NCBI GenBank assembly: GCA_963771545.1
Contig: CAVYTX010000002.1
Span: 1,736,001 to 1,800,000 of the forward strand
Length of the DNA: 64,000 nucleotides
Source: CAKZLS01 sp963771545
GTDB taxonomy: Bacteria; Pseudomonadota; Alphaproteobacteria; Rhodospirillales; Defluviicoccaceae
Reading direction: 5' to 3'
Below, one piece after another: positions 43,220 through 51,988 of this stretch (the stretch's first letter is position 1; the number at the start of each line of letters is the position of its first letter). Made by a program: the position numbers and the translations under genes. A model generated the notes under the pieces. That model ran no database searches, was not told where the DNA came from, and was given only the letters and a program-made list of their open reading frames with translations.

Positions 43220-44452
43220 ATGCGGATCACGATTTGAGCGGTCATCCTGTCGGGAATTTTGGCGCCGTTTGGGATTGAAGCCGCTGAGCCGCTTTCGCTT
43301 TCGGAGGCGGTAAGCCTCATCAACAAGCAGGATCCTTCATTGGAGCGCTTCGAAGCGCAGGCCGAGGCACTTGAAAACGCGGCCGTATCGGATGGTCAGC
43401 TCCCCGACCCGAGAATCAGGGTCGGCGTGGTCAACCTGCCTACGGACACTTTCAAGTTCAGTCAGGAACCGATGACGCAAGCCGTCGTCGGCATAAGCCA
43501 ATCATTTCCCCCTTTTGGAACTTTGTCGTTGAAGACCGCAAGGACGAGGCATTTGGCCGACAAACAACGAGCTTTGCGATCCGCGGAAACCCTTGACGCC
43601 GTGTTGGCCGTGCGTCTCGATTGGTTGGAAGCGTATTACTGGTCACGTGCGATCGAGATTCTCCAGGAAAGCAAAGCCGCGCTTCGAAACGTCATTGCCT
43701 CCACGGCGTCGAGGTTCGCGACGGGCATCGAGAGAAGCGAAGATCTGGTGCGAACCGAGCTTGAACTGAGCCTTGTTGAAGATCGAGAGCTGGAAGCCAG
43801 GCGCAAACTTGAAGATGCGCAATCGAACTTGGTCCGTTGGCTGGCCGCCGATGGACGGCGACCAATAGACGACGCGTTCCCGGATCTGCCGCCGCCAGGT
43901 GATCTCGATAGTCTGCGCGCCGGACTGAGCCGGCATCCATGGATCACGGAACTCGATTCGGAAACCGCCGCGAAACGAAGAAGCGTGGAAATCGCCGAGC
44001 ACCGCTATTTCCCCGACTTTTCCCTCGATGCTCAGTATGGCTACCGAAACCGAGATATGGCGGGACGCAGTCTGCCGGATTTCGCGTCGTTCATGGTCAA
44101 CGTGTCTGTCCCGATATTCATATGGAATCGGCAAGACAAGGAAGTGGCGCGCTCTCGCTTGGAAGTAAAGAGCGCGGAGTTCGCGCGCGCTGAACGGCTT
44201 ATCGAGATCGACAAAATGCTCGAGGTGGCCTGGTCGAACTGGCGCGGGTTCGGTGATCGACTTGAGCTCTATGAAAAGGTGCTGCGGGGTCAAGCCGGGG
44301 AGAACGTCGATGCTTCGCTGGTCGGCTATCAATCGGACGTGACGAACTTTTCGACACTCATGCGCGCCCAGCTTACGGAAATTGATACGCGGCTCAGGGG
44401 AATGCGCGTTCGTGTCGATCGGGAAAAGGCGCAAGCACAGCTTCTCTATTAA
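43220..44452 (+). pseudogene. cusC: CusC-like outer-membrane factor (TolC family) with in-frame TGA in the signal peptide
   Basis: ATG at 43220 with GAGAGG upstream. The frame reads MRITI, TGA at 43235-43237, then AVILSGILAPFGIEAAEPLSLSEAVSLINKQDPS. Replacing TGA by TGG gives a normal signal peptide and a 410-aa outer-membrane efflux protein (LPDPRIRVGVVNLPTDTF, FPPFGTLSLKTARTRHLA, and the second repeat VNVSVPIFIWNRQDKEVARSRLE). Everything after the TGA is intact. A TTG at 43259 would restart without a usable signal. Either a nonsense mutation, a base error, or readthrough. Confidence 0.8.
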
Positions 44453-44465
44453 AGGCAGATGCGGA

Positions 44466-46187
44466 ATGAACGTGAAAACATTGGTCATTGCGGTTGTGGC
44501 GCTGGCAGTTGGCGCTGTGGCAGGCAACTTCCTGTCATTGCCAACTGTCGAGACAAATGCCGCGATGACCGCCGGAGACACGGAGCCCGGAAAGAAAGTC
44601 CTGTATTGGGTGGCGCCAATGGATCCGAACTACCGGCGCGATGGCCCCGGAAAGTCGCCCATGGGCATGGACCTTATCCCCGTATACGAAGGTGAAGACA
44701 CTGGTAGTGGCAATGACGACGTTGCCATCCGTATCGGTCCGAACATCGTCAACAACCTCGGCGTTCGAACGGCTTCGGTCGAGCGAAGCGATTTCTCACC
44801 TCATATTTCCACGGTCGGATATATTGAGTTTAACGAGGACAGTGTCTCTCACGTTCATCTCCGCACGGACGGCTGGATCGAGGGGCTCAAGGTCAGATCG
44901 ATAGGCGAACGCGTCAAAAAGGGCGACCTCCTTTTCGAGCTGTATTCGCCGACGATCGTGAATGCTCAAGCGGAACTGCTCCAAGCGCTGAACAGCGGAC
45001 GCACTTCCTTGGTCAATGCGGCCGAGGCGCGCTTGCGCGCGCTCGGCGTCGACGACCATCAGATCAAGGGTCTCGGGAGATCAGGCAAAACCCATCGCAC
45101 CGTTCCGATTTACGCGCCACAAGACGGAGTCGTCTACCAACTCAATGTCGGGGACGGCATGTACGCGCAGCCGAGCAAGACCATCCTCTCGCTGGCGGAC
45201 CTGTCATCGGTTTGGGTGTTGGCGGATGTTTTCGAGAGCGACTCGCACGCGATCGAGCCGGGATTGCCCGCCAGTATGACGCTCGCGTATCTGCCAGGCG
45301 AAAGATGGGACGGCAAGATCGAGTATGTCTATCCGACCGTTGACCCGAAAACCCGCACATTGAAGGTGCGGCTGCGTTTCGACAATCCGGGCGAGCGCCT
45401 CAAGCCAAACATGTACGCCGATGTCACGATGCATGGCCGGCCGAGCACGGACGTCCTCAGCGTGCCGCGGGCAGCTCTTATCCGGACCGGTCAGTCCGAA
45501 CGGGTTATCGTTGAAGCGGATAAAGGTGTGTTTCGGCCGGTGCTTGTCAAAGCGGGGATCGAGTCAGGAGACAGGGTGGCCATTCTCGAAGGGCTCTCGG
45601 GGGGAGAACGTGTCGTCGTGTCGGGTCAATTCCTCATCGACAGCGAGAGCAGCCTGAGCGGAGCGCTTGCCCGCCTCGAGGCTGGCGAGCCAGGTGATCA
45701 AGCGCCAAATGCGGATATCCGTGGCAAGGGTGTCGTCAACGCCGTGATGCCCGGTGAGAGAAAGCTCAACGTCACGCACGATCCCATCCTGGAACTGGGA
45801 TGGCCGCGAATGACCATGGACTTCGCGGTGGCCCCCGCCGTGGATCTTGCCGGCGTCAGTGGAGCACAGCATGTGCAATTCGCATTGGAAAAAGATGAGG
45901 CCGGCATGTGGCGGATTGCTTCCATCGAATCCAACGGCCTGAGCCCTTCCGCAAAAGGGACCGTGAACGCCGTCGATGCGGAGGCCCATCAAGTGAATAT
46001 CTCGCACGATCCGATACCCGCGATCGGCTGGCCGAAGATGACGATGGATTTCAAGGTTGCTCCTTCTGTCGACCTGTCGGTTGTTTCAAAAGGGAAAACC
46101 TATCGGTTCGAACTCAACAAAAACGAAGCCAACAGGTGGATCATTACGAGGCTCGAGGATGACGTGACCCATGGGGGCGGGTCATGA
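44466..46187 (+). CDS. cusB: CusB-like membrane-fusion protein with two C-terminal CusF domains
   Basis: 573 aa, ATG at 44466. After a signal anchor there is a heavy-metal-binding segment (YWVAPMDPNYRRDGPGKSPMGMDLIPVYE), then the barrel/lipoyl/hairpin core (VHLRTDGWIEGLKVRSIGERVKKGDLLFELYSPT, IYAPQDGVVYQLNVGDGMY). The last about 160 residues hold two CusF-like modules, each with a xVNAV start, a THDP/SHDP loop and a GWPxMTMDF copper motif. It overlaps cusA by four bases. Single fused CusF domains occur in this family; two in tandem are less common. Confidence 0.92.
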   Translation: MNVKTLVIAVVALAVGAVAGNFLSLPTVETNAAMTAGDTEPGKKVLYWVAPMDPNYRRDGPGKSPMGMDLIPVYEGEDTGSGNDDVAIRIGPNIVNNLGVRTASVERSDFSPHISTVGYIEFNEDSVSHVHLRTDGWIEGLKVRSIGERVKKGDLLFELYSPTIVNAQAELLQALNSGRTSLVNAAEARLRALGVDDHQIKGLGRSGKTHRTVPIYAPQDGVVYQLNVGDGMYAQPSKTILSLADLSSVWVLADVFESDSHAIEPGLPASMTLAYLPGERWDGKIEYVYPTVDPKTRTLKVRLRFDNPGERLKPNMYADVTMHGRPSTDVLSVPRAALIRTGQSERVIVEADKGVFRPVLVKAGIESGDRVAILEGLSGGERVVVSGQFLIDSESSLSGALARLEAGEPGDQAPNADIRGKGVVNAVMPGERKLNVTHDPILELGWPRMTMDFAVAPAVDLAGVSGAQHVQFALEKDEAGMWRIASIESNGLSPSAKGTVNAVDAEAHQVNISHDPIPAIGWPKMTMDFKVAPSVDLSVVSKGKTYRFELNKNEANRWIITRLEDDVTHGGGS

Positions 46188-49100
46188 TCGAAAAGGTCAT
46201 CCATTGGTCCGTCCGGAACCGATTTCTGGTGATTGTCTTCACGCTCCTGATCCTCGGCGGGGGCCTCTATGCCCTCAAGAACACGCCGCTGGACGCGATC
46301 CCGGACCTTTCCGACGTCCAAGCGATTATCAAGACAAGCTATCCCGGGCAGGCTCCGCAAGTGGTCGAGGACCAAATCACTTATCCGTTGACGACAGCCA
46401 TGCTGGCCGTGCCGGGCGCGGTCACGGTGCGAGGATATTCGTTTTTCGGCAATTCCTACGTGTATGTTATTTTCGAAGACGGGACAGACCTCTATTGGGC
46501 CCGATCCCGGGTCCTTGAGTATCTAAGTCAAGTTACGGATCAGCTTCCACCCGGTGCCAAGCCGGCGCTCGGCCCCGACGCCACGGGCGTGGGTTGGATC
46601 TACCAGTATGCGCTCGTCGACCGCACGGGTGGACGCGATCTGGCCGGCCTTCGCAGCATTCAGGACTGGTTTCTGAAGTTCGAGCTGCAAACGGTTCCGG
46701 GCGTATCCGAGGTCGCCACCATCGGCGGGATGGTGAAGCAGTACCAGGTCGTGGTCGATCCCAACCGCCTGCGCGCGTACGACCTCCCGTTGTCAAAGGT
46801 GAGGGAAGCCATTCAGCGGGGCAATCAGGAAGTCGGAGGCTCGGTGCTCGAGCTAGCCGAGGCGGAGTATATGGTCCGCGCCAGCGGCTATATCAAAAGC
46901 GAAGAGGACCTGCGCGCCATTCCGGTTGGGATCACTTCATCGGGAACCCCGATCCTTCTCGAAGACATTGCCGAGATCAGGATCGGTCCGCAACTGCGCC
47001 GGGGCATAGGCGAGTTGAACGGAGAAGGAGAAGCCGTCGGCGGCGTGGTCATCATGCGGTGGGGCGAAAACGCGCTCGCCACCATCGAAGCGGTCAAATC
47101 GAAACTCGCAACCCTTCAGGCCGGCTTGCCCGACGGTGTCGAGATCGTCGAGACTTACGACCGATCCGGCCTCATACTGCGGGCCGTTGACACCCTTAAA
47201 GAGAAGCTTATCGAAGAATTTGCCGTTGTCGCTTTGGTCTGCGCGGCGTTCCTGTTTCACCTGCGCTCTTCCTTGGTCATCGTCCTGACGATTCCGGTGG
47301 GCATTCTGATCGCGTTCATCGTGATGAACACCCGGGGCATCAATACCAACATCATGTCGCTTGGTGGCATCGCCATCGCGATTGGCGCGATGGTCGACGG
47401 CGCCATCGTCATGATCGAGAATTTCCACAAGCATGCGGAGCGTCAAGAAGTGACGCCGGAAAACCATTGGCGCATTGTCGCCGAGTCGGCTTCCGAGGTT
47501 GGTCCGGCGCTGTTCTTTTCCCTCGTCATCATCACGCTGAGTTTTCTGCCGGTTTTCGCCCTGGAGGCTCAGGAAGGGCGCCTCTTCAAGCCCCTGGCCT
47601 ATACCAAGACATACGCCATGGCGGCGGCGTCCATTCTCGCGGTGACCCTCACGCCCGTTGTCATGGGCTATCTGATTCGCGGCCGTATCCTTCCCGAACA
47701 ACGCAACCCGCTCAATCGCCTGCTCGTTGCCGCCTACAAACCGTTTATCACCGTGATCCTTCGGGCTCCCGTCCTGATGCTGTTTGTCGCGGTCGTGGCG
47801 GGGGCGAGCATGATTTACCCACTCACCCGCCTCGGCTCCGAATTTATGCCGGAATTGGACGAAGGCGATCTGCTCTATATGCCGAGCGCCTATCCCGCGG
47901 TCTCGATCGGCAAAATGCAGCAAGTCCTGCAGCAGACGAACAAGTTGATCGCCACCATTCCCGAGGTCGAAACCGTCTACGGAAAGGCCGGCCGGGCCGA
48001 CACCGCGACCGACCCGGCGCCGCTGACCATGGTTGAAACAACTATCAGGTTGAAGCCCAAAAGCGAATGGCGGGAGGGCATGACCATGGATCGGCTTAGG
48101 CAGGAACTCGATGCTCTCGTCCAGGTTCCGAGCCTGACCAACGTATGGATCATGCCGATCAAGAACCGGATCGACATGTTGGCGACAGGCATCAAAACGC
48201 CGGTCGGGATCAAGGTGGCCGGGCCCGACCTTAATACGATTGCCAACATCGGAGCCCGGATTGAGGAGGCTCTCAAACCCGTCGACGGGACGTTGTCGGT
48301 CTATGCCGAGCGCGTCACCGGGGGCCGCTTTATCGACGTCGATATCAACCGGATTTCTTCCGCGCGATACGGCATGAATGTGACCGACGTTCAAGACATC
48401 GTCCGCACGGCGATCGGAGGGATGACGGTTACGACAAGTGTCGAGGGGCTGGAACGTTATCCCGTCAACGTGCGATACCCGCAATCGTTCCGCGATTCAC
48501 TCGAACGGCTTAAACGGCTTCCAGTCGTTACACCCAGCGGCGCCCACGTTCCCCTCGGCAAGCTTGCCGCGATTTCGATCAGCGATGGTCCCGGGATGAT
48601 CCGGAGCGAGAACGCGCGATTGAATGGCTGGATCTACGTCGATATCGCCGGCCGGGACCTGGGGTCCTATGTCGCCGAAGCGCAAAAAGTTGTCGGGGAG
48701 CGCGTGGATCTGCCGCCGGGCTATTCAATAGGCTGGTCGGGACAATTCGAGTTTATGGAGCGCGCGAAGGAACGCCTCCAACTTGTGGTCCCAGTGACGC
48801 TCGCGATCATCGTTGTCCTCCTGTACCTGCATTTCCGCAATTTCATCTCCGTGGGCATCATCCTCGGGACGCTCCCATTCGCGCTGATCGGGGGCGTCTG
48901 GCTCCTGTACTGGCTCGACTTCCACATGTCCGTGGCGGTAGGCGTCGGCTTCATCGCGCTTGCTGGCGTCGCCGTCGAGATTGGCGTGCTCATGCTCGCC
49001 TATCTTGAGCAGGCACTGAGCCGTCATCGTGAGGCCGCTGACCGAGAAGGTCGCCTTCTCACAATCGACGATCTCAGAGAGGCCGTCGTCGAGGGGGCGC

Positions 49101-49354
49101 TCCTCCGTGTTCGTCCCATCGTCATGACCGTTGCTGTCGTGATCGTCGGCCTGTTGCCGATCATGATGGGACAAGGGACCGGTTCAGAGGTGATGAGCCG
49201 CATAGCGGCTCCGATGGTTGGTGGAATGAGCAGTGCTCTTGTCTTGACTCTGCTCGTCATTCCCGCGGCGTTTCTGATCTGGAAGCGCACTGCCTTGCGA
49301 TCGGAGAGAAAGGCAGCCGCCAAGAATTCGCCTGCCACGATCCCAGCGGAATAA
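46184..49354 (+). CDS. cusA: CusA-like heavy-metal RND efflux pump (Cu(I)/Ag(I))
   Basis: 1056 aa, full length; the ATG at 46184 overlaps the cusB stop. Typical HME-RND start (IEKVIHWSVRNRFLVIVFTLLILGGGLYALKNTPLDAIPDLSDVQ), the TM4 motif GGIAIAIGAMVDGAIVMIENFHKH with the proton-relay Asp, SEFMPELDEGDLLYMPSA and VGFIALAGVAVEIGVLMLAYLEQA. Twelve membrane helices and two large periplasmic loops are evident. It exports monovalent copper or silver from the periplasm with CusB and the outer-membrane factor. Intact throughout. Confidence 0.95.
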   Translation: MIEKVIHWSVRNRFLVIVFTLLILGGGLYALKNTPLDAIPDLSDVQAIIKTSYPGQAPQVVEDQITYPLTTAMLAVPGAVTVRGYSFFGNSYVYVIFEDGTDLYWARSRVLEYLSQVTDQLPPGAKPALGPDATGVGWIYQYALVDRTGGRDLAGLRSIQDWFLKFELQTVPGVSEVATIGGMVKQYQVVVDPNRLRAYDLPLSKVREAIQRGNQEVGGSVLELAEAEYMVRASGYIKSEEDLRAIPVGITSSGTPILLEDIAEIRIGPQLRRGIGELNGEGEAVGGVVIMRWGENALATIEAVKSKLATLQAGLPDGVEIVETYDRSGLILRAVDTLKEKLIEEFAVVALVCAAFLFHLRSSLVIVLTIPVGILIAFIVMNTRGINTNIMSLGGIAIAIGAMVDGAIVMIENFHKHAERQEVTPENHWRIVAESASEVGPALFFSLVIITLSFLPVFALEAQEGRLFKPLAYTKTYAMAAASILAVTLTPVVMGYLIRGRILPEQRNPLNRLLVAAYKPFITVILRAPVLMLFVAVVAGASMIYPLTRLGSEFMPELDEGDLLYMPSAYPAVSIGKMQQVLQQTNKLIATIPEVETVYGKAGRADTATDPAPLTMVETTIRLKPKSEWREGMTMDRLRQELDALVQVPSLTNVWIMPIKNRIDMLATGIKTPVGIKVAGPDLNTIANIGARIEEALKPVDGTLSVYAERVTGGRFIDVDINRISSARYGMNVTDVQDIVRTAIGGMTVTTSVEGLERYPVNVRYPQSFRDSLERLKRLPVVTPSGAHVPLGKLAAISISDGPGMIRSENARLNGWIYVDIAGRDLGSYVAEAQKVVGERVDLPPGYSIGWSGQFEFMERAKERLQLVVPVTLAIIVVLLYLHFRNFISVGIILGTLPFALIGGVWLLYWLDFHMSVAVGVGFIALAGVAVEIGVLMLAYLEQALSRHREAADREGRLLTIDDLREAVVEGALLRVRPIVMTVAVVIVGLLPIMMGQGTGSEVMSRIAAPMVGGMSSALVLTLLVIPAAFLIWKRTALRSERKAAAKNSPATIPAE

Positions 49355-49383
49355 TCCGCCTTTTGGAGTGAAAGGAAAACGCA

Positions 49384-49845
49384 ATGCTAAAGAATGCATC
49401 GACCGCAATTTTCGCCGCTGTCCTTCTGGGAGTAACGCCCGCGCTTGCTACCGATACGAGCGCTTCCGCTCCTGCCAGGTCCACCACAACGATGGGTGAT
49501 CGCGTACTGGCTCAAGCCCAGCATTCGGGCAGCGGGCATGGGTCCATGAGTGGAGTGAGCTCGGGTATGTCGCACGAAAAGATGATGGAAAAATCAGCGG
49601 ACGGAAACACGGCGTCGGTTCATGTGGTGGCCCATGGCACTGTCAACTCCGTGAATGAGAGCGATAGAACCGTGAACCTCTCGCACGAGCCCATCTCGGC
49701 GTTGGGTTGGCCATCCATGACCATGGACATGAAGGTCGCGGATGGCGTGGATCTGTCAAAGGTTCCGGTCGGTAAACCGATTGATTTCACGATGAGCCGC
49801 GGCGCCGACGGCATTTATCTGGTGGACACCATTACCGCTCAATGA
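49384..49845 (+). CDS. cusF: CusF-like periplasmic copper/silver chaperone
   Basis: 153 aa, ATG at 49384. Signal peptide (MLKNASTAIFAAVLLGVTPALA), then a Met/His-rich linker (HSGSGHGSMSGVSSGMSHEKMMEK), then the CusF barrel: HGTVNSVNESDRTVNLSHEPISALGWPSMTMDMKVADGVDLSKV, with the Trp and two Met of the metal site. It delivers Cu(I)/Ag(I) to CusB. With the two modules fused to CusB, the operon encodes three CusF domains. Confidence 0.93.
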   Translation: MLKNASTAIFAAVLLGVTPALATDTSASAPARSTTTMGDRVLAQAQHSGSGHGSMSGVSSGMSHEKMMEKSADGNTASVHVVAHGTVNSVNESDRTVNLSHEPISALGWPSMTMDMKVADGVDLSKVPVGKPIDFTMSRGADGIYLVDTITAQ

Positions 49846-49896
49846 CCTTTGTTGATCGCGCGCAGAGAGTCTTCAGAAGTGATCTCGTTCCGGCGA

Positions 49897-49958
49897 ACAA
49901 GCTTTGTCACAAAAAGGGGATTGATGGACAAACTTCAGCAAAATATTTTTGGTTGTAT
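49897..49958 (+). promoter_or_regulatory. Paired-box promoter upstream of the 50-codon ORF
   Basis: ACAAGCTTTGTCAC (from 49897) and GGACAAACTTCAGC (ACAAAC at 49928) are again 31 bp apart, and TTGTAT at 49953-49958 lies 22 nt after GACA. The arrangement matches the cus promoter closely (shared TTTGTCACAAAAA and GACAAACTTCAG). The only downstream ORF before the IS630 element is at 50136. Confidence 0.72.
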
Positions 49959-50135
49959 ATACGCGAAAATACGCAACCGTAATTGGGGCCAAAACTAAGG
50001 CCTTCACTGCAACCACGGGAGGGGCCAGCGCACGTCTATTCGGCAGGCGCTAGCGTCTGAACAGTTCGAAATCGTTCTGTACCGGACGCTCCGAAATTGA
50101 CTGGAACCCGTTTTAACAACCCGTGGAGCTAGTTC

Positions 50136-50303
50136 TTGTTTCCTTTCGACATTCTTCATGTTCTCGCAAATGACGTTGTGGCCCGTTTCATCGGCGAAAC
50201 ACATTGGTGGCTCCGTTTCGTCGTACACATGGTTGTCATGTATGGCCCCGCTGCCTTGCTGTTCCTGTTCCTCATCCGGGTGTCTTATACCAGATCCCGT
50301 TGA
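50136..50303 (+). CDS. Putative small membrane protein (50 codons originally), stop codon altered by IS630
   Basis: TTG at 50136 with GGAG seven bases upstream. The peptide starts MFPFDILHVLANDVVARFIG, then a Trp-Trp segment and a long membrane helix (RFVVHMVVMYGPAALLFLFL). The IS630 element entered at a TA (50286-50287); rejoining the flanks gives CGG GTG TCT TAA, so the original gene ended there after 50 codons. In the present sequence the frame runs a few codons into the IS (to 50303). A shared operator-type promoter stands 180 bp upstream. No family known. Confidence 0.5.
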   Translation: MFPFDILHVLANDVVARFIGETHWWLRFVVHMVVMYGPAALLFLFLIRVSYTRSR

Positions 50304-51477
50304 GTGAGACTCATATAGGGTCTTGCCCGGCTTGGGGTGGATGTGATTCACCATGGCGAGTGAAAGGAGGCTCGCCATGTCAGCAGCGATCCAGCTTCGG
50401 GATGATTTTGACGCAAAGACGCTTCGTGAATTGGCCAAGGGTTCGCGTGACCCTGATCAACTGCGTCGCCTCTTGGCCATGGCGGAGGTCTATGACGAGG
50501 GTTCACGGAGTGATGCGGCCAAGATGGCCGGCGTTGGCCTGCAGACGCTTCGCGATTGGGTGCTTCGCTTCAACGGGCGCGGCCCGGAGGGTCTGATCGA
50601 CCCGAAGCCCGCAGGCAAGACGCCCAGATTGAACGACGCCCACCGCCAGGCGCTGGTTGGGATGATCGAGAGCGGTCCGATCCCAGCACTCCATAGCGTT
50701 GTCCGCTGGCGCTTGGTGGACTTGGCGCAGTGGATCTGGGATGAGTTCCGCATCCGGGTCTCGATCCAGACCTTGAGCCGCGAACTGCGCGCGCTCGGCT
50801 ACCGCAAGCTCTCGGCCCGTCCGCGCCACTACGCCCAGGACCCCGATGCCATGGCAGCTTTTAAAAAAATTTCCCTGCCAAGCTGGCGGAAATCGCAGCC
50901 CAAGAGGCGGACGGCAAGGATATAGAGCTGTGGTTTCAGGATGAGGACCGCATCGGGCAGCGCCCGAAGGGGACGCGCAGCGTCAAAAACAAGATCACCC
51001 GCAGATGGGCCAAGCGCGGCTCCCGGCCAGCCGCGCCGCGCGATCAGCGCACCTGCTCGGCCTACATCTTCGGTGCGATTTGTCCCAAAGAGGCAAAAGG
51101 CGCGGCCCTGGTGCTGCCGCGCTGCAATACCGCGGCGATGAGCCTCCACTTGGCGGAGGTCTCCAAGGCCGTCAAACCGGGCGCCCATGGCGTCGTCGTC
51201 CTCGATCAAGCCGGCTGGCATGGCTCCAAGGATTTGGAGATCCCTGAAAACATAACCCTCCTGCCTTTGCCGCCACGATCGCCCGAGCTGAATCCGGTCG
51301 AGAACATCTGGCAGTTCATTCGCGACAACTGGCTGTCAGACAGGATCTTCACGTCCCACGAGGACATCATCGACCACTGCTGCTACGCCTGGAACAAGCT
51401 CGTTGACCAGCCTTGGAAGATCATCTCCATCGGAATGCGTCAATGGGCCTATGGGTGATGGTCAATGGGAATTAGTA
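50288..51477 (+). mobile_element. IS630-family element, about 1190 bp, TA target duplication
   Basis: TA flanks the element at 50286-50287 and 51478-51479. The ends are imperfect inverted repeats: left TACCAGATCCCGTTGAGTGA, right complement TACTAATTCCCATTGACCAT, sharing TAC-A--TCCC-TTGA and a later CATA block. It carries one transposase gene in two frames. It separates the metal island from the BigR operon. Confidence 0.85.
50377..51458 (+). CDS. IS630 transposase expressed through a -1 frameshift at an A7 run
   Basis: ATG at 50377 with GGAGG upstream. The first frame has the helix-turn-helix part (DPDQLRRLLAMAEVYDEGSRSDAAKMAGVGLQTLRDWVLRF) up to AAFKK. At TTTTAAAAAAATTTCC (about 50860-50875) a -1 shift leads into NFPAKLAEIAAQEADGKDIELWFQDEDRIGQ, then VVVLDQAGWHG and SPELNPVENIWQFIRDNW, supplying the DDE residues. 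The combined product has about 361 aa. IS630 relatives are known to use slippage at such runs, so it may be fully active. Confidence 0.85.
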
Positions 51478-51622
51478 TAAAATATAGCAAAGCCCGCCTC
51501 TATTGGTTAACTTATTGGGTTGGGATATTTGCGCGGGGGCGAAGCTGGGGATACGAGCCGGCTTTGCCATTGCGCGATAGGACGAGCCCCCATAAGGGAG
51601 GCGGGGCTCGAGGGGAGGCCGG

Positions 51623-51949
51623 TTGCAAACATTGGAACTGGAAGCGCTGGAAACAAGCGCGCGTCGGGCAAGCGTCCTATTGAAGGCCATGGGCAACCCT
51701 CACCGGCTGATGATACTCTGTCAGTTGGCGAAGGAAGAGAGGTGCGTGCGCGAGCTCGAGGAGGTCGTGGGACTGAGCCAATCGGCGCTATCCCAGCATC
51801 TCGGCCGGCTTCGCCGCGAGAACCTGGTCAAGACCCGCCGCGACGGTCAGACCATCTATTACTCGCTATCCGGCCACGAAGCCGCCACCATCATCCAGAC
51901 CCTGTGCGCGCTCTACTGCGCCGGCGCGGAGGCGGAAGCCGCCGGCTAG
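51623..51949 (+). CDS. bigR: BigR/SqrR-like ArsR-family persulfide-responsive repressor
   Basis: 108 aa from a TTG at 51623 after GAGGGGAGG. ArsR winged-helix: MGNPHRLMILCQLAKEERCVRELEEVVGLSQSALSQHLGRLRRENLVKTRRDGQTIYYSL. The Cys in EERCVREL and the Cys in LCALYC near the C-terminus match the two sensing cysteines of BigR/SqrR, which form a di- or tetrasulfide bridge with persulfides. The gene directly downstream is the classical Blh partner. It probably represses its own operon. Confidence 0.88.
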   Translation: MQTLELEALETSARRASVLLKAMGNPHRLMILCQLAKEERCVRELEEVVGLSQSALSQHLGRLRRENLVKTRRDGQTIYYSLSGHEAATIIQTLCALYCAGAEAEAAG

Positions 51950-51988
51950 CATGTGTCGGCTCGTATAAGTGGTCTGGGAGGAGGACCG

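Noticed and set aside
50004..50438. 144-codon minus-strand open frame
   Set aside because: It crosses the IS630 left end and shows no coding pattern; the plus-strand small ORF explains the conserved-looking part better.
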